Shown: positions 12,454 through 22,982, counted from the stretch's first letter. The stretch is 64,000 nt of DNA from Thauera chlorobenzoica (GCF_001922305.1 NZ_CP018839.1:2170001-2234000); one strand, 5' to 3'. Made by a program: numbers and translations. The notes: a model not told the origin generated them from the sequence alone.

Positions 12454-13257
12454 TCAGCGCCGGGCGCTGCAGTGGTTGGCGATGGCGACGAACTGTGCCA
12501 CCGACAGTTTTTCGCCGCGCAGCCCGGGGTCGAGCCCGAGGGCATCGAAGTCGGCCTCGCCGACGAATTCGCGCAGCGTGTTCTTCAGCGTTTTGCGGCG
12601 CTGGCCGAAGGCTGCGGTGACGATGCGCCCGAGCAGGGCCTCGTCCTGTGCGCCGAGCTCTTCGGGCGGCAGCGGCGCCATGCGCACGATGCTCGACATC
12701 ACCTTCGGCGCCGGGCGGAAAGCGCCGGGCGGTACGTCGAACAGCCGCCCCATGCGGAAGCGGTACTGCAGCATCACCGACAGGCGCCCGTACTCCTCGG
12801 TGCCGGGCGCGGCCACCATGCGCATCACCACTTCCTTCTGCAGCATGAAGGTCATGTCCTTGACATGCTCGGCGAAGCCGGCGAGGTGGAACAGGATCGG
12901 CGTCGAGATGTTGTACGGCAGGTTGCCGACGACGCGCAGCGGTTTTTCCTCCTCGCCGCCCAGGCTGGCGAAGTCGAACTTCAGCGCATCGCCTTCGTGG
13001 ATCGTCAACTGTGTCGGGGGGTAGGTTTCGCGCAGGCGCGCGATCAGGTCGCGGTCGATCTCGACCACGTGGAGGTGGCCGAGGCGTTCGATCAGCGGCG
13101 CCGTCATCGCCCCCAGGCCGGGGCCGATCTCGACCATCCGCTCACCCGCCTGCGGGCGGATGCCGTCGATGATGCGGCGGATGGTGTTGGGGTCGGAGAG
13201 GAAGTTCTGGCCGAAGCGCTTGCGCGCACGGTGGCCGTCGGTGTCGAAGTCGTGCAT
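12454..13257 (-). CDS. rsmA: 16S rRNA dimethyladenosine methyltransferase (KsgA)
   Basis: Dimethylates two adjacent adenosines near the 3' end of 16S rRNA during 30S maturation. The protein is 267 aa. The SAM motif [14 protein letters not shown], the acidic HVVEIDRDL strand end and the catalytic NLPYN motif are all present, after the typical [12 protein letters not shown] start. The ATG at 13257 ([17 protein letters not shown]) is chosen; the longer frame would extend into the end of pdxA. It lies 19 bp downstream of pdxA as the last gene of the lptD-surA-pdxA-rsmA unit. Confidence 0.96.
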   Translation of the reverse strand: MHDFDTDGHRARKRFGQNFLSDPNTIRRIIDGIRPQAGERMVEIGPGLGAMTAPLIERLGHLHVVEIDRDLIARLRETYPPTQLTIHEGDALKFDFASLGGEEEKPLRVVGNLPYNISTPILFHLAGFAEHVKDMTFMLQKEVVMRMVAAPGTEEYGRLSVMLQYRFRMGRLFDVPPGAFRPAPKVMSSIVRMAPLPPEELGAQDEALLGRIVTAAFGQRRKTLKNTLREFVGEADFDALGLDPGLRGEKLSVAQFVAIANHCSARR

Positions 13258-13276
13258 CGGTGTCCTTGTGCGGCGC

Positions 13277-14287
13277 TCAGGCCGCGCGCGCGGCGGCCAT
13301 CGTGATCGCCAGGTCCACTGCGGCGAACAGGCTTCCGGGGTCGGCACGGCCGCTGCCGGCCAGATCGAGCGCGGTGCCGTGGTCGACCGAGGTGCGCACG
13401 ATCGGCAGGCCGAGGGTGACGTTGACCCCGCCGCCGAAGCTGGCGTGCTTGAGCACCGGCAGGCCCTGGTCGTGGTACATCGCCAGCACCGCGTCGCCCT
13501 GGGCCAGGGTGTGCGGCACGAACAGGGTGTCGGCCGGCAGCGGGCCGACGAGCTGCATGCCCTCGGCGCGCAGCTTCTCGAGCACCGGGAGGATGACGTC
13601 GATCTCCTCGCGCCCCATGTGGCCGCCTTCGCCGGCGTGCGGGTTGAGCCCGGCGACGAGGATGCGCGGTGCCGGCAGGCCGAAGTGGCGCATGAGGTCG
13701 GCGTGGAGGATGCGCAGCGTGTCCTCGACCGCCGCCGGGGTGATCGCCGCCGCCACCGCGGCGAGCGGCAGGTGGGTGGTGACCAGCGCCACGCGCAGCC
13801 CGCCGCCGACCAGCATCATGACGACGCGCGGGGTGCCGGTCCTGGCGGCGAGGTATTCGGTGTGGCCGGAGAAGGGCATCGCCGCGGCCGCGCCCAGCCC
13901 TTCGCAGATCACGCCCTTGTGCACCGGCGCGGTGACCATTGCGGCGAATTCGCCGGCGAGGCAGCCGGCGATCGCGCGCTCGAGCAGGCCGAGCACGTAG
14001 GCGCCGTTGGCCGGGTCGAGGCGGCCGGGGCGGGAGGGGGCGGCCAGCGGCTGGTGCAGGACTTCGAGGGTGCCGGGTTCGGGCATCGCGTCTGCCTGCC
14101 ACGGGCGGACGGGCGCCGGACTGCCGATGGCCGCGGCGCGGTCGCGGATCAGGGCGAGGTCGCCGAGCACCACCACGCGCGCCGGCCAGCGCCGCTCGGC
14201 GAGACGGACGCACAGCTCGGGGCCGATGCCCGCTGGTTCGCCGCTAGTGACGGCGATCAGCGGCGCTGCGGCAGCGCGTGCGCTCAT
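13277..14287 (-). CDS. pdxA: 4-hydroxythreonine-4-phosphate dehydrogenase
   Basis: Oxidises 4-phosphohydroxy-L-threonine in pyridoxal phosphate synthesis (DXP-dependent route). The 336-aa protein opens with the family motif [14 protein letters not shown] and carries [19 protein letters not shown] and [16 protein letters not shown] with metal-binding histidines, then [16 protein letters not shown]. The start ATG overlaps the surA stop by 4 nt (ATGA), so the two are translationally coupled, as in the classical lptD-surA-pdxA-rsmA arrangement. Confidence 0.96.
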   Translation of the reverse strand: MSARAAAAPLIAVTSGEPAGIGPELCVRLAERRWPARVVVLGDLALIRDRAAAIGSPAPVRPWQADAMPEPGTLEVLHQPLAAPSRPGRLDPANGAYVLGLLERAIAGCLAGEFAAMVTAPVHKGVICEGLGAAAAMPFSGHTEYLAARTGTPRVVMMLVGGGLRVALVTTHLPLAAVAAAITPAAVEDTLRILHADLMRHFGLPAPRILVAGLNPHAGEGGHMGREEIDVILPVLEKLRAEGMQLVGPLPADTLFVPHTLAQGDAVLAMYHDQGLPVLKHASFGGGVNVTLGLPIVRTSVDHGTALDLAGSGRADPGSLFAAVDLAITMAAARAA

Positions 14288-15606
14288 TCCCGCTCGAGGC
14301 GGTAGTCAACGTAGGTGCTGTCGCGCAGCTGGCGCACCCAGTCCTCGTAGGCCTCTTCCGCCTTGCGCTCGCGCAGTGCCATGCGCGCGGCGTTGCGCTT
14401 GCGCTCGTCGGTGACGTCCTGCATCCGCCGTTCGACGACCTGGATCAGGTGCCAGCCGAACGGCGACTTCACCGGCAGGCTGACCTCGCCCGGCTGCAGG
14501 GCGTTCATCGCGCGCTCGAATTCGGGCACGGTGTCGCCGGGGTTGACCCAGCCCAGGTCGCCGCCCTTGGCCGCGGAGAGGTCCGCCGAATTCGCCTTCG
14601 CCAGCTCGCCGAAGTCGGCGCCGTTGAGTGCACGCTCGCGCAGGCCGAGCAGGCGGGCTTCGGCGTCGCTGTCGGAGAGCACTTCGGAGTTGCGGATCAG
14701 GATGTGGCGGGCACGGGTCTGCTCGAGCTGCTGCATGGCCTCCATGCCGCCGCCGCGGCGGTCGACCAGGCGCACGATGTGCAGGCCGGCAGCGCTGCGC
14801 AGGACCGGCGAGGTGCTGCCGGGCTGCATGTTGCGGACGGCGTCGGCGAACAGCGCCGGCAGGCGGTCGAGCCGGCGCCAGCCCAGGGCGCCACCCGAAA
14901 GGCCGTCCGGCGCATCGGAGACTTCGGCGGCGACGCGGGCGAAATCCTCGCCCGAGCGCAGCCGTGCCATGGTCCGTTCGGCGCGCCGGCGCACCGCCTC
15001 GACCTGCTCCGGCGTGGCCCCTTCGGGCGTGCGCAGCAGAATGTGGGCGACGGCGAACTCCTCGCCGCTGAAGGCGTCGGGGGTGTTGGCGATGAAGTTG
15101 TCGATCTCGGCATCGGTGACCACGATGCGGTTGTCGACCTCGCGCTCGCGCAGGCGGGAGAGCAGGATCTCGGTGCGGATCTCTTCGCGGAAGCGCTCCC
15201 AGGCCACGCCGTCCTGCGCCAGGGTCGCACGCAGCTGGTCGAGGGAGAGCTTGTTGCTCGAGGCGATGCGCTCGATGGCGCGTTCGAGCGCGGCGTCATC
15301 GATCCGCAGCGCGCTTTCCTCGGCGCGCTGGATCTGCGCACGCTCGACGATCAGGCGCTCGAGCAGCTGGCGTTCGAGCACCTCCATCGGCGGCAGCTCC
15401 ACGCCCTGGCGGCGCAGCTGGCGCTCGGCCTGGGCGACGCGGTCGCGCAGCTGCAAGGCGGTGATGACCTCGTTATTGACCACGGCGATGATGCGGTCCA
15501 CCTCCACCGCGCGGGGCGCAGCGTGGGCGGACAGGCTGAGCGCTGCAGCGCTGAGGCCGATGGCGAGGGCGAGACGGGTACGGGAGAAAGGACGTGTCAT
15601 GTTCAT
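14284..15606 (-). CDS. surA: Periplasmic chaperone and peptidyl-prolyl isomerase SurA
   Basis: Escorts unfolded outer-membrane proteins across the periplasm to the Bam complex. A Sec signal peptide ([21 protein letters not shown]) is followed by the SurA N-terminal helical domain. Two parvulin-type rotamase domains follow (starting near [13 protein letters not shown] and [12 protein letters not shown]). The length is 440 aa with the start at 15606 (MNMTRPF); an ATG two codons later at 15600 is equally possible, since neither has a strong Shine-Dalgarno. It lies 25 bp downstream of lptD, one of its main clients in other bacteria. Confidence 0.95.
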   Translation of the reverse strand: MNMTRPFSRTRLALAIGLSAAALSLSAHAAPRAVEVDRIIAVVNNEVITALQLRDRVAQAERQLRRQGVELPPMEVLERQLLERLIVERAQIQRAEESALRIDDAALERAIERIASSNKLSLDQLRATLAQDGVAWERFREEIRTEILLSRLREREVDNRIVVTDAEIDNFIANTPDAFSGEEFAVAHILLRTPEGATPEQVEAVRRRAERTMARLRSGEDFARVAAEVSDAPDGLSGGALGWRRLDRLPALFADAVRNMQPGSTSPVLRSAAGLHIVRLVDRRGGGMEAMQQLEQTRARHILIRNSEVLSDSDAEARLLGLRERALNGADFGELAKANSADLSAAKGGDLGWVNPGDTVPEFERAMNALQPGEVSLPVKSPFGWHLIQVVERRMQDVTDERKRNAARMALRERKAEEAYEDWVRQLRDSTYVDYRLERE

Positions 15607-15631
15607 TGGCTGTGGAGTCGCGTGCCGGAGC

Positions 15632-18064
15632 TCATTCCGAGCCGAAGATGCGGCCGGACGAGGAGTCGTTGATCTTGCCATAGCCGGGCACGCTGCGCGT
15701 GATCAGGCCGACCGGATTGGAGCCGATGCTGGCGAGGTCGTTGAGTTCGAGTTGGACGAAAATGGCCTTGGTGACGTCGTTTTCGTCGATCGCGAAGCGG
15801 TGCATTGCGACCCGGAACGCCCAGCAGCCGCCGTCGTATTCCAGTCCGCCGATGGCCTCGGTGAGGCGGTTTTCCTTGAGCGAGTGGGTGAGACGGCTGA
15901 CACCGTACCAGCCGCGCCCGATCGGCCATTGTCCGGAAACATCGACATCCTCGAGTCCGACGATGTTTTCGGCGATGCGCAGGTTCGGTGCGTAGCGGTA
16001 GCTGAGGTTCAGTGCCCTGGCAAAGCCGGGCTGGTAGCGCAGGCTGGCGTTGAAGCGCTCGGTTTCGCGGGTGTCGGTGTTGTATTGCACGTAGGAGTCG
16101 AGCGACAGCGTCCTCGACAGCCGTCCGCCGAGTCCGCCGAGCAGCTCGGCGCCCTTGCCGGCGGTGCGCAGTTCGTCCCGGTTGAACAGGTAAACCTCCT
16201 GGTCGGAGAAGTAGTAGCGCTGGCCGATCAGTGCGCGCAGGCGCTCGATACCGGTTCCGGCTTCGATGAAGCGGGTGGTCAGGGTGGCGGTCAGGTCGTT
16301 GGCGTCGCCGATGCGGTCGCTGCCCGAGAAGCGGTTCTCGGCAAACAGCTGGGCGAAGCCGATGTCGAGGCGGCTGGTGTCGAACAGCGGGATGTCGTCC
16401 TGTTTGCGCGAGGGAATGCGCAGGTAGTACAGCCGCGGCTCGAGCGTCTGCAGGTAGTCGCCGTTGAAGAGGCGGGCTTCGCGTTCGAAGAACAGGCCGG
16501 AGTCGAGCGACAGGATCGGCACCGTGCGTGAAATCGAGTCGCGTGCCGTGGCGTTGAGCGGTGAGCGCTCGACGTCGTAGTGGGTGTGGTGCACGCCGGC
16601 TTTCGGGGTGAGGAACCAGGCCGCGCCTTCCAGCGGCAGCGAGAGCTGGGGGTAGGCAATGGCGCGGGCGGCTTCGTCCTTGTCGGTGTCCGCGTCAGGG
16701 TGTTCGAAGCGGACGTACTCGGTCTTGAGTGCCGCCGACAGTCCGCCCGCCAGGTCCGGGCGCGTCGCCGACAGCAGCAGCTGCGGCAGGCGGCGGTAGG
16801 GCGAGACGTTGCGCGAGTCCGGGTTGGGGTTGAGCGTCTGGTAGCTCTGCGCCAGCGCCGAGGCGTTCCACCAGCCGCCGGTGTAGATCAGGCGCCCTTC
16901 GCGCAGCAGGTTGACGCGCGAGGCCACGCCGATGCGCGAGGACAGGTCCTCGAAATAGCTGTCGTCCGAGACCGCGTTGAGGTCGAGCGAGCCGTACAGA
17001 TTGGGGGCGAGCCGGTGCTGGTGCTGGACCGAACCGAGACGGCGCTCTTCTCCGGTGATCTTGTCGTTCGCCATCCACTCGATGCGGCTGGTGCCGCGGT
17101 AGTCCTCGCCGAGGTAGCGGAATTCGCCGCCCAGCTGCAGCCCGCGTCGGCTCATGAAGCGCGGCGCGAGGGTGGCGTCGTAGTTGGGGGCGATGTTCCA
17201 GTAATAAGGGACGGTGAGGTCGAGGCCGGTCTTGTTCGAAGTGCCGAAGGTCGGCGGCAGCAGGCCGGACTGGCGCTGGGCGGTGAGCGGGAACTCGGCC
17301 CACGGCATCCAGAAGATCGGCACGTCCTTGAACACGATCGAGCTGCCGCGGGCGGTGCCCACTTCGCGGTCGTAGTCGAGTTCGAGCTCGCGGGCCTTGA
17401 TGTACCAGTCGGGGTCGGTGGCGCTGCAGGTCGTCCAGGTGGCGTTTTCGAGGCGGAACTGGTTCTCGCCTTCGAGCCTGAGCACGTCGGCTTCGCCGCT
17501 CCCCGATACCGAGCGCAGGGCGTCGCCCGCGACCCGCGGATCGCGTTCGCGCGACAGGGTGTAGCGCGGCGATTCGAACTGCCCGGTGTGCGCGCCGACG
17601 ATCAGGGTGGCGCGAGGGCCGGCGATGGTGTCCTCGCCCTGGCGGAGAAGGACGTTGCCTTCGGCGACGGCCTCGTCGGTGGGCTCGCGGTAGGTCACCT
17701 TGTCGGCGGTCAGCACGATGTCGTCGCGCTGCAGCTCGGCATCCCCGTCGGCGACCAGCTCGATGCTGCGCGAACCGTGGATGCGCAGCGCGCTGATCGC
17801 GGTCGTGCCCGGCGGCAGGGCGGCGGCGGGTGCCTGGCGGGGCGGGGCGGGCGGGGCCGCGCGCGGCGCGCGCTCGCGGGCCGGGGACGAAGGCGCAGTG
17901 CCCGCCTGCGGCGCGGTTTTTGCCGGCGGCTGGGCGGGCGCGGGCACGCGGCCGCGCAGCAGCTCGGGCGCCACTTCGAGCGGCGGCAGGCCGGCGGCGA
18001 AGCCGGTGCCGCAGAGGCACAGCAGCAACAGCGGAATCAGACGTATGCGCGTATTCGGAGCCAT
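15632..18064 (-). CDS. lptD: LPS-assembly outer-membrane protein LptD
   Basis: Beta-barrel translocon that, with LptE, inserts lipopolysaccharide into the outer leaflet. The 810-aa protein has a signal peptide (IRLIPLLLLCLCGTGFAAG), then an Ala/Pro-rich linker (about residues 40-90). An OstA/LptA-like domain follows (starting ALRIHGSRSIELVADGDAEL), then the large barrel. Cysteines suited to the inter-domain disulfide are one near the end of the OstA domain (WTTCSATDPDW) and one near the C terminus (YDGGCWAF); the tandem C-terminal Cys pair of E. coli is reduced to one. The ATG at 18064 gives the signal peptide directly. It is the first gene of the envelope operon and is divergent from amgK. 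Confidence 0.95.
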   Translation of the reverse strand: MAPNTRIRLIPLLLLCLCGTGFAAGLPPLEVAPELLRGRVPAPAQPPAKTAPQAGTAPSSPARERAPRAAPPAPPRQAPAAALPPGTTAISALRIHGSRSIELVADGDAELQRDDIVLTADKVTYREPTDEAVAEGNVLLRQGEDTIAGPRATLIVGAHTGQFESPRYTLSRERDPRVAGDALRSVSGSGEADVLRLEGENQFRLENATWTTCSATDPDWYIKARELELDYDREVGTARGSSIVFKDVPIFWMPWAEFPLTAQRQSGLLPPTFGTSNKTGLDLTVPYYWNIAPNYDATLAPRFMSRRGLQLGGEFRYLGEDYRGTSRIEWMANDKITGEERRLGSVQHQHRLAPNLYGSLDLNAVSDDSYFEDLSSRIGVASRVNLLREGRLIYTGGWWNASALAQSYQTLNPNPDSRNVSPYRRLPQLLLSATRPDLAGGLSAALKTEYVRFEHPDADTDKDEAARAIAYPQLSLPLEGAAWFLTPKAGVHHTHYDVERSPLNATARDSISRTVPILSLDSGLFFEREARLFNGDYLQTLEPRLYYLRIPSRKQDDIPLFDTSRLDIGFAQLFAENRFSGSDRIGDANDLTATLTTRFIEAGTGIERLRALIGQRYYFSDQEVYLFNRDELRTAGKGAELLGGLGGRLSRTLSLDSYVQYNTDTRETERFNASLRYQPGFARALNLSYRYAPNLRIAENIVGLEDVDVSGQWPIGRGWYGVSRLTHSLKENRLTEAIGGLEYDGGCWAFRVAMHRFAIDENDVTKAIFVQLELNDLASIGSNPVGLITRSVPGYGKINDSSSGRIFGSE

Positions 18065-18167
18065 CGAAGCCCAAACCTTTCCCGTCGTTCGCAATGTGCG
18101 GCTGCCCACCCGAACCATCGTGTTGATAAACTCGCGGATTGTACACGAACACCCGCGGAGAACCCGT

Positions 18168-19208
18168 TTGCACCGCCTCGAACAGCTCAAGTCCTGGCTC
18201 GCCGCCACCTTGCCCGGCCAGCCCTGCGAACTCGCCCCGGCCTCGGCCGACGCCAGCTTCCGCCGTTACTTCCGCGTCCGCTTCGCCGACGGCAGCCCTT
18301 CGCGCATCGTCATGGACGCGCCGCCGGACAAGGAGGACGTCCGCCCCTGGCTGCAGGTCGGCGAGCATTTCCGCGCCGCCGGCGCCCATGTCCCCGAAGT
18401 GCTGGCGCAGGACCTGGCGCAGGGTTTTCTGCTGCTGTCCGATCTCGGCTCGACCACCTACCTCGCCGCGCTGCAGACGGAAGACGCCGGGGCGCACGGC
18501 CTGCAGCGTGCCGCCCACCTCTACGCCGATGCGCTCGGCGCGCTCGCCGCGATCCAGTGCGCCAGCCGTCCCGGCGTGCTGCCCGAGTACGACCGCGGCC
18601 TGCTGCTGCGCGAGATGCAGCTGTTTCCCGAATGGTACGTCGCCTGCCACAAGGGCGTGGCGCTGACCGATGCCGAAACGGCGATGCTCGATGCCGCCTT
18701 CGAGCGCATCCTCGCCGTCAACCTGGCCGAACCGCAGGTCTTCGTCCATCGCGACTTCCACTCGCGCAACCTGATGCTGCTCGAGCCCGGTGAGGGGCGC
18801 GGGGCCAATCCGGGCGTGATCGATTTCCAGGACGCGGTGTACGGCCCGATCAGCTACGACCTGGTGTCGCTGTTCAAGGACGCCTACATCCGCTGGGACG
18901 AGGCGTTCGTTCTCGACCTGCTGATCCGCTACTGGGAGGCGGCGAAGAAGCTCGGCCTGCCGGTGCGTGCGGAATTCGCCGACTTCCACCGCGACTTCGA
19001 GTGGATGGGCGTGCAGCGCCACCTCAAGGTGCTCGGCATCTTCGCCCGCCTGTACCACCGTGACGGCAAGGACGGCTACCTCGCCGACATGCCGCTGGTG
19101 ATGGACTACCTGCGCCGCGCGTGCAAGCGCTGGCGCGACCTCGGCCCGCTGCTCAAGCTGCTCGACCGGCTCGAGCCCGAGGACGTGCAGGTCGGCTACA
19201 CCTTCTGA
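18168..19208 (+). CDS. amgK: N-acetylmuramate/N-acetylglucosamine kinase AmgK
   Basis: Aminoglycoside-phosphotransferase-fold sugar kinase that phosphorylates MurNAc/GlcNAc at the anomeric position in the peptidoglycan recycling shortcut described in Pseudomonas. The 346-aa protein has the kinase loop [14 protein letters not shown] (HxDxxxxN) and the metal-binding [12 protein letters not shown]. No ATG lies near the conserved start ([11 protein letters not shown]). The TTG at 18168 with CGGAG about 7 nt upstream is the best start; longer frames would run back into lptD. The next gene encodes a nucleotidyltransferase of the MurU type, which makes the AmgK assignment more specific than general APH. 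Confidence 0.87.
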   Translation: MHRLEQLKSWLAATLPGQPCELAPASADASFRRYFRVRFADGSPSRIVMDAPPDKEDVRPWLQVGEHFRAAGAHVPEVLAQDLAQGFLLLSDLGSTTYLAALQTEDAGAHGLQRAAHLYADALGALAAIQCASRPGVLPEYDRGLLLREMQLFPEWYVACHKGVALTDAETAMLDAAFERILAVNLAEPQVFVHRDFHSRNLMLLEPGEGRGANPGVIDFQDAVYGPISYDLVSLFKDAYIRWDEAFVLDLLIRYWEAAKKLGLPVRAEFADFHRDFEWMGVQRHLKVLGIFARLYHRDGKDGYLADMPLVMDYLRRACKRWRDLGPLLKLLDRLEPEDVQVGYTF

Positions 19209-19264
19209 ACCGAGGCCGCCATGCCGGCCCCGGCCCGATCCCCCCGTCGCCTGCGTCCCGCCCC

Positions 19265-19957
19265 ATGACCAAAGCCATGATCCTCGCCGCCGGCCGCGGC
19301 GAACGGATGCGCCCGCTCACCGACCATACGCCCAAGCCGCTGCTCGAAGCCGGCGGCAAGCCGCTGATCGTGTGGCATATCGAGCGCCTGCGCGAAGCCG
19401 GCTTCACCGAACTCGTAATCAACCACGCCCACCTCGGCCATCGCCTGGAGACGGCGCTCGGCGACGGCAGCGCCTTCGGCGTGCGCATCGCCTGGTCGCC
19501 CGAACGCTCCGCGCTGGAAACCGCCGGCGGCATCCGCCACGCCCTGACGCTGCTTGGCGATGCGCCTTTCGTGGTGGTCAACGGCGACGTCTTCTGCGAC
19601 GCCGACTTCGCTGCCCTGCGCGCCGCCGCCGCAACCCTGCACGCAAAGGGTTCGCTCGCCCACCTGCTGCTGGTCGACAACCCCGCGCACCACCCCGCGG
19701 GCGACTTCCACCTTGCCGTCGACGGCCGCCTCTGCGCCGCCGGCATGCCCCGCCTCACCTTCTCCGGGCTGGGCGCCTATCATCCCGCGCTGTTCGCCGA
19801 GCTGGCTGACGACGTGCCGGCGAAGCTCGCTCCCCTGCTGCGTGAGGCGATGAACACCGGAAAGGTCCTCGGCCAGCACCACCGCGGGTGCTGGGTCGAC
19901 GTCGGCACGCCCGAGCGCCTGGCCGAGCTCGACCGCGAACTCGCGCAAAAGGGCTGA
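19265..19957 (+). CDS. murU: N-acetylmuramate alpha-1-phosphate uridylyltransferase MurU
   Basis: Sugar-1-phosphate nucleotidyltransferase, 230 aa, predicted to form UDP-MurNAc from MurNAc-1-phosphate after AmgK, bypassing the fosfomycin-sensitive de novo route. The N terminus [20 protein letters not shown] is the nucleotide-binding signature, and VVNGDVFCD supplies the metal-binding aspartate. The short length, with no acyltransferase repeat, matches MurU rather than GlmU or RmlA. The ATG at 19265 starts at the first beta strand. It follows amgK by 56 bp on the same strand, the order seen in Pseudomonas next to lptD. Confidence 0.88.
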   Translation: MTKAMILAAGRGERMRPLTDHTPKPLLEAGGKPLIVWHIERLREAGFTELVINHAHLGHRLETALGDGSAFGVRIAWSPERSALETAGGIRHALTLLGDAPFVVVNGDVFCDADFAALRAAAATLHAKGSLAHLLLVDNPAHHPAGDFHLAVDGRLCAAGMPRLTFSGLGAYHPALFAELADDVPAKLAPLLREAMNTGKVLGQHHRGCWVDVGTPERLAELDRELAQKG

Positions 19958-20061
19958 ACACCGGATCTGCGCCGTGGGGCGAAGCCGAAGAGGCTACGCC
20001 GCTGTCCCTGCGACAGTCCCTGCCGTGCCTGCGCTGCGCCTCCAGTGCCATAATTCCGCGC

Positions 20062-21402
20062 ATGAACACACCGAACGCCACTTTCGATCCCGCCCCCTTC
20101 CGCGCCCGCCGCGCCCGTCTGTTCGAGCGCATGCAGGCCGCTGGCGGCGGTGTCGCCATTCTCGCCACCGCACCGGAGCGGGTGCGCAACCGCGACACCC
20201 ACTACCCCTACCGCCACGACAGCTACTTCTACTACCTCACCGGCTTTCGCGAGCCCGAAGCCGTCGTCGTGCTGGTCGCGGGGGCGGCGCCGAAGCAGAT
20301 CCTGTTCTGCCGCGAGAAGAACGAAGAGCGCGAGATCTGGGACGGCTACCGCCACGGCCCCGAAGCGGCGCGCGAGATTTTCGGCTTCGACGAGGCGTGG
20401 ACCATCGGCGATCTGGAAAAGCGCCTGCCCGACACCCTCGCCGACCAGCCCCTGCTGTGGACCGGCCTGGGCTACGACAACGACTGGGACGTGCGCGTGC
20501 TGGGCGCGCTCAACGCGGTGCGCGACAAGGCTCGCAGCGGGCTCACCCCGCCGCACTCGGTGCGCGACCTGCGCGCCGAGCTCGACGAGATGCGCCTCGT
20601 CAAGGACGCCAGCGAACTGGCGACGATGCGCCGCGCCGCGCAGATTTCCGCCGCGGCCCATTGCCGGGCGATGCGCGCCACCGCTCCGGGGCGCTTCGAG
20701 TACGAGATCGAGGCCGAGCTGCTGCATGCCTTTCGCCAGGCCGGCAGCCCCTACCCGGCCTATCCGTCGATCGTCGCCAGCGGCGCCAATGCCTGCGTGC
20801 TGCACTACGTCGGCAACGAGAGCCGGATGCAAGACGGCGAGCTGCTGCTGATCGATGCCGGCTGCGAACTCGACGGCTACGCTTCGGACATCACCCGCAG
20901 CTTCCCGGTCAACGGCCGCTTCAGCGGGCCGCAGCGCGCCCTCTACGAGCTGGTGCTCGCCGCCCAGGCCGCGGCGCAGGGCGCGACCCGCCCCGGCGCG
21001 CCCTGGAACGAGCCGCACGACGCCGCGGTCGCCGTGCTTGCCCAGGGCCTGCTCGACCTCGGCCTGCTGCGGGGGAGCCTCGATGGCGTGCTCGAAAACG
21101 GCGACTACCGCCGCTTCTACATGCACCGCACCGGCCACTGGCTGGGCATGGACGTCCATGACGCCGGCGAATACAAGGTCGGCGGGGAGTGGCGCCCGCT
21201 CGCCGAAGGCATGGTGCTGACGATCGAGCCGGGGTGCTACGTCCGTCCCGCCGACGATGTCCCCGAGGCGTTCTGGAACATCGGCATCCGCATCGAGGAC
21301 GACGCCGTGGTCACCGCCGGCGGCTGCGAGCTGATCACCGCCGATGCGCCCAAGACGGTGGCCGACATCGAGGCCCTGATGCGGCACGCGCGCCATGGCT
21401 GA
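20062..21402 (+). CDS. pepP: Xaa-Pro aminopeptidase P
   Basis: Manganese metallopeptidase that removes N-terminal residues ahead of proline. The 446-aa protein has an N-terminal AMP_N domain and a pita-bread M24 domain. The metal ligands are visible in LLIDAGCELDGYASDITRSF (two Asp), HRTGHWLGMDVHD (His), TIEPGCYV (Glu) and IGIRIEDDAVV (Glu). The ATG at 20062 gives the usual N terminus. Its last 8 nt overlap ubiH, an arrangement also known in Enterobacteria. Confidence 0.95.
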   Translation: MNTPNATFDPAPFRARRARLFERMQAAGGGVAILATAPERVRNRDTHYPYRHDSYFYYLTGFREPEAVVVLVAGAAPKQILFCREKNEEREIWDGYRHGPEAAREIFGFDEAWTIGDLEKRLPDTLADQPLLWTGLGYDNDWDVRVLGALNAVRDKARSGLTPPHSVRDLRAELDEMRLVKDASELATMRRAAQISAAAHCRAMRATAPGRFEYEIEAELLHAFRQAGSPYPAYPSIVASGANACVLHYVGNESRMQDGELLLIDAGCELDGYASDITRSFPVNGRFSGPQRALYELVLAAQAAAQGATRPGAPWNEPHDAAVAVLAQGLLDLGLLRGSLDGVLENGDYRRFYMHRTGHWLGMDVHDAGEYKVGGEWRPLAEGMVLTIEPGCYVRPADDVPEAFWNIGIRIEDDAVVTAGGCELITADAPKTVADIEALMRHARHG

Positions 21403-22618
21403 GCGCGCAGACGAGCGGATTCACGACCTCCTGATCGTCGGCGCCGGCCCGGTCGGGCTGGCGCTGGCGCTGGCGCTGAAGGACGCCGGCCTCGACGTCG
21501 TCCTCGTCGATGCGCGCACGCGCGCGGCCGTTGCGGCGGACCCGCGCGACCTCGCGCTGGCCCACGGCAGCCGGCTGATGCTGGAGCGGCTGGGGGTGTG
21601 GGAGGCGATCCCGAAGACCGCGATCGAGCACATCCACATCTCGCAGCAGGGCGGACTCGGCCGCACCCTGATCGACGCCGAGGAGCACGGCTTGCCGGCG
21701 CTGGGCTATGTCGCCTCCGCGGGCGCGCTCGCCGCCGCGCTGCGCGCCGCGGTCGATGCTGCAGGCATCACGGTGATGGACGAAACCGAAGTCACCGGCC
21801 TCATCCCGGCGGCCGATGCGGTCACTGCCCGTCTTGGCGGCGCGGGGCGGCTGGCGGCCACGCTGCGCGCCCGGCTCGCCGCCTGCGCCGAAGGCGGGCT
21901 GGGCGCGGACGATCCCGACGTGGTTGAACAGGATTACCACCAGGATGCGCTGATCGCCGTGGCCGACGCCGCCGGCGGTCATCGCCACACCGCGTTCGAG
22001 CGCTTCACCGGCGAAGGCCCGCTCGCCCTGCTGCCGCGGGGCGAGGGCTATGCGCTGGTGCACGTGGTCCGCCCCGATCGCGCCGCTGCACTGCTCGCCC
22101 TCGATGACGCCGGCTACCTCGCGCGCCTGCAGGCCCACCTCGGTCACCGCGTCCGCCTCACCGGCATCGGCGCGCGTCATCGCTACCCGTTGCGGCTGCG
22201 CTATCGCCGGATGGTGGCCGGCGAACGCACGGTGTGGCTCGGCAATGCCGCCCAGACCTTGCATCCGGTCGCCGGGCAGGGCTTCAACCTGGCGCTGCGC
22301 GACGTGTGGACGCTGGCCGAACTGCTGCAGCGCCGCAAGGCGGAGGCGGCGGCAGGCAGTGCGCGCGAGGGCGCGGGGGGGCAGGCCGCCGCGTTCGATC
22401 CCGGGTGCGCGGCGCTGCTCGCGGCCTACGCGCGCGGGCGCGACCTCGACCGCTTCGGCACGATGCGCTTCACCGATGGCCTGGTGCGCGTGTTCAGCAA
22501 CGACTTCGCGCCCCTGCGCCATGCGCGCGGCGCGGCGCTGTTCGCCCTCGACCTGCTGCCGCCGCTGCGCGGCTTCATCGCCCGCCGCATGATGTTCGGC
22601 GCCCGCGCCTGGCCCTGA
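21395..22618 (+). CDS. ubiH: FAD-dependent ubiquinone biosynthesis hydroxylase (UbiH/UbiF/VisC family)
   Basis: Flavin monooxygenase that hydroxylates the ring of ubiquinone precursors using O2. The 407-aa protein has the FAD-binding GAGPVGLALALALKDAG near the N terminus and the second FAD motif NAAQTLHPVAGQGFNLALRD, both typical of the UbiH/COQ6 family. The start overlaps the end of pepP by 8 nt, indicating coupling. Position after pepP favours UbiH over UbiF or UbiI, but the ring position it modifies cannot be decided from sequence alone. Confidence 0.85.
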   Translation: MAERADERIHDLLIVGAGPVGLALALALKDAGLDVVLVDARTRAAVAADPRDLALAHGSRLMLERLGVWEAIPKTAIEHIHISQQGGLGRTLIDAEEHGLPALGYVASAGALAAALRAAVDAAGITVMDETEVTGLIPAADAVTARLGGAGRLAATLRARLAACAEGGLGADDPDVVEQDYHQDALIAVADAAGGHRHTAFERFTGEGPLALLPRGEGYALVHVVRPDRAAALLALDDAGYLARLQAHLGHRVRLTGIGARHRYPLRLRYRRMVAGERTVWLGNAAQTLHPVAGQGFNLALRDVWTLAELLQRRKAEAAAGSAREGAGGQAAAFDPGCAALLAAYARGRDLDRFGTMRFTDGLVRVFSNDFAPLRHARGAALFALDLLPPLRGFIARRMMFGARAWP

Positions 22619-22675
22619 GGCCGGCAACGGGCGCCGAAGCGTGCGACCGACCGCGGGGCGCGGCGACCGGGTGGG

Positions 22676-22867
22676 CTACTTCTTCTGCAGCGGGCAGGTG
22701 CTCATCCCGAACAGGCCATACGCCGGGCACCAGCCCATCAGCCCGGTGGCGAGCGGCAGCACGCCGATCCAGGCCCATACCGGGCCGCCGAACAGTGCCC
22801 AGGCGATCAGCGCGATGCCGATCACGATGCGAACGATCTTGTCGATACCGCCGACGTTGGTTTTCAT
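22676..22867 (-). CDS. Small DUF2892-type inner-membrane protein
   Basis: The 63-aa protein begins MKTNVGGIDKIVRIVIGIAL and has two hydrophobic helices: one around residues 10-28 and one around 33-50. The end, GWCPAYGLFGMSTCPLQKK, has the two conserved cysteines of the DUF2892 (YgaP C-terminal-like) family. The ATG at 22867 has AGGAGA upstream. The family is often associated with rhodanese or sulfur-related genes, but the function of stand-alone members is unknown. It lies downstream of a Crp-type regulator on the same strand, and a Crp-like palindrome sits about 83 nt before its start. Confidence 0.85.
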   Translation of the reverse strand: MKTNVGGIDKIVRIVIGIALIAWALFGGPVWAWIGVLPLATGLMGWCPAYGLFGMSTCPLQKK

Positions 22868-22942
22868 GTGCTTCTCCTGGAAAACGGGGGTGGAAAACGG
22901 CTGGAACACGTTTCCATTGAAGCACGCGACCGCGCCCCGGTC

Positions 22943-22958
22943 TGTGACCACGGTTACA
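22943..22958 (-). promoter_or_regulatory. Crp-like palindrome upstream of the DUF2892 gene
   Basis: The sequence is TGTGA-N6-TTACA, one mismatch from the CRP-family consensus TGTGA-N6-TCACA. Its core GTGACC-AC-GGTTAC is nearly palindromic. It sits between the Crp-type regulator gene and the DUF2892 gene, so the neighbouring regulator is the first candidate to bind it. Confidence 0.45.
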
Positions 22959-22982
22959 TAGCCGGGGGCGCGGGCGGGGCGC

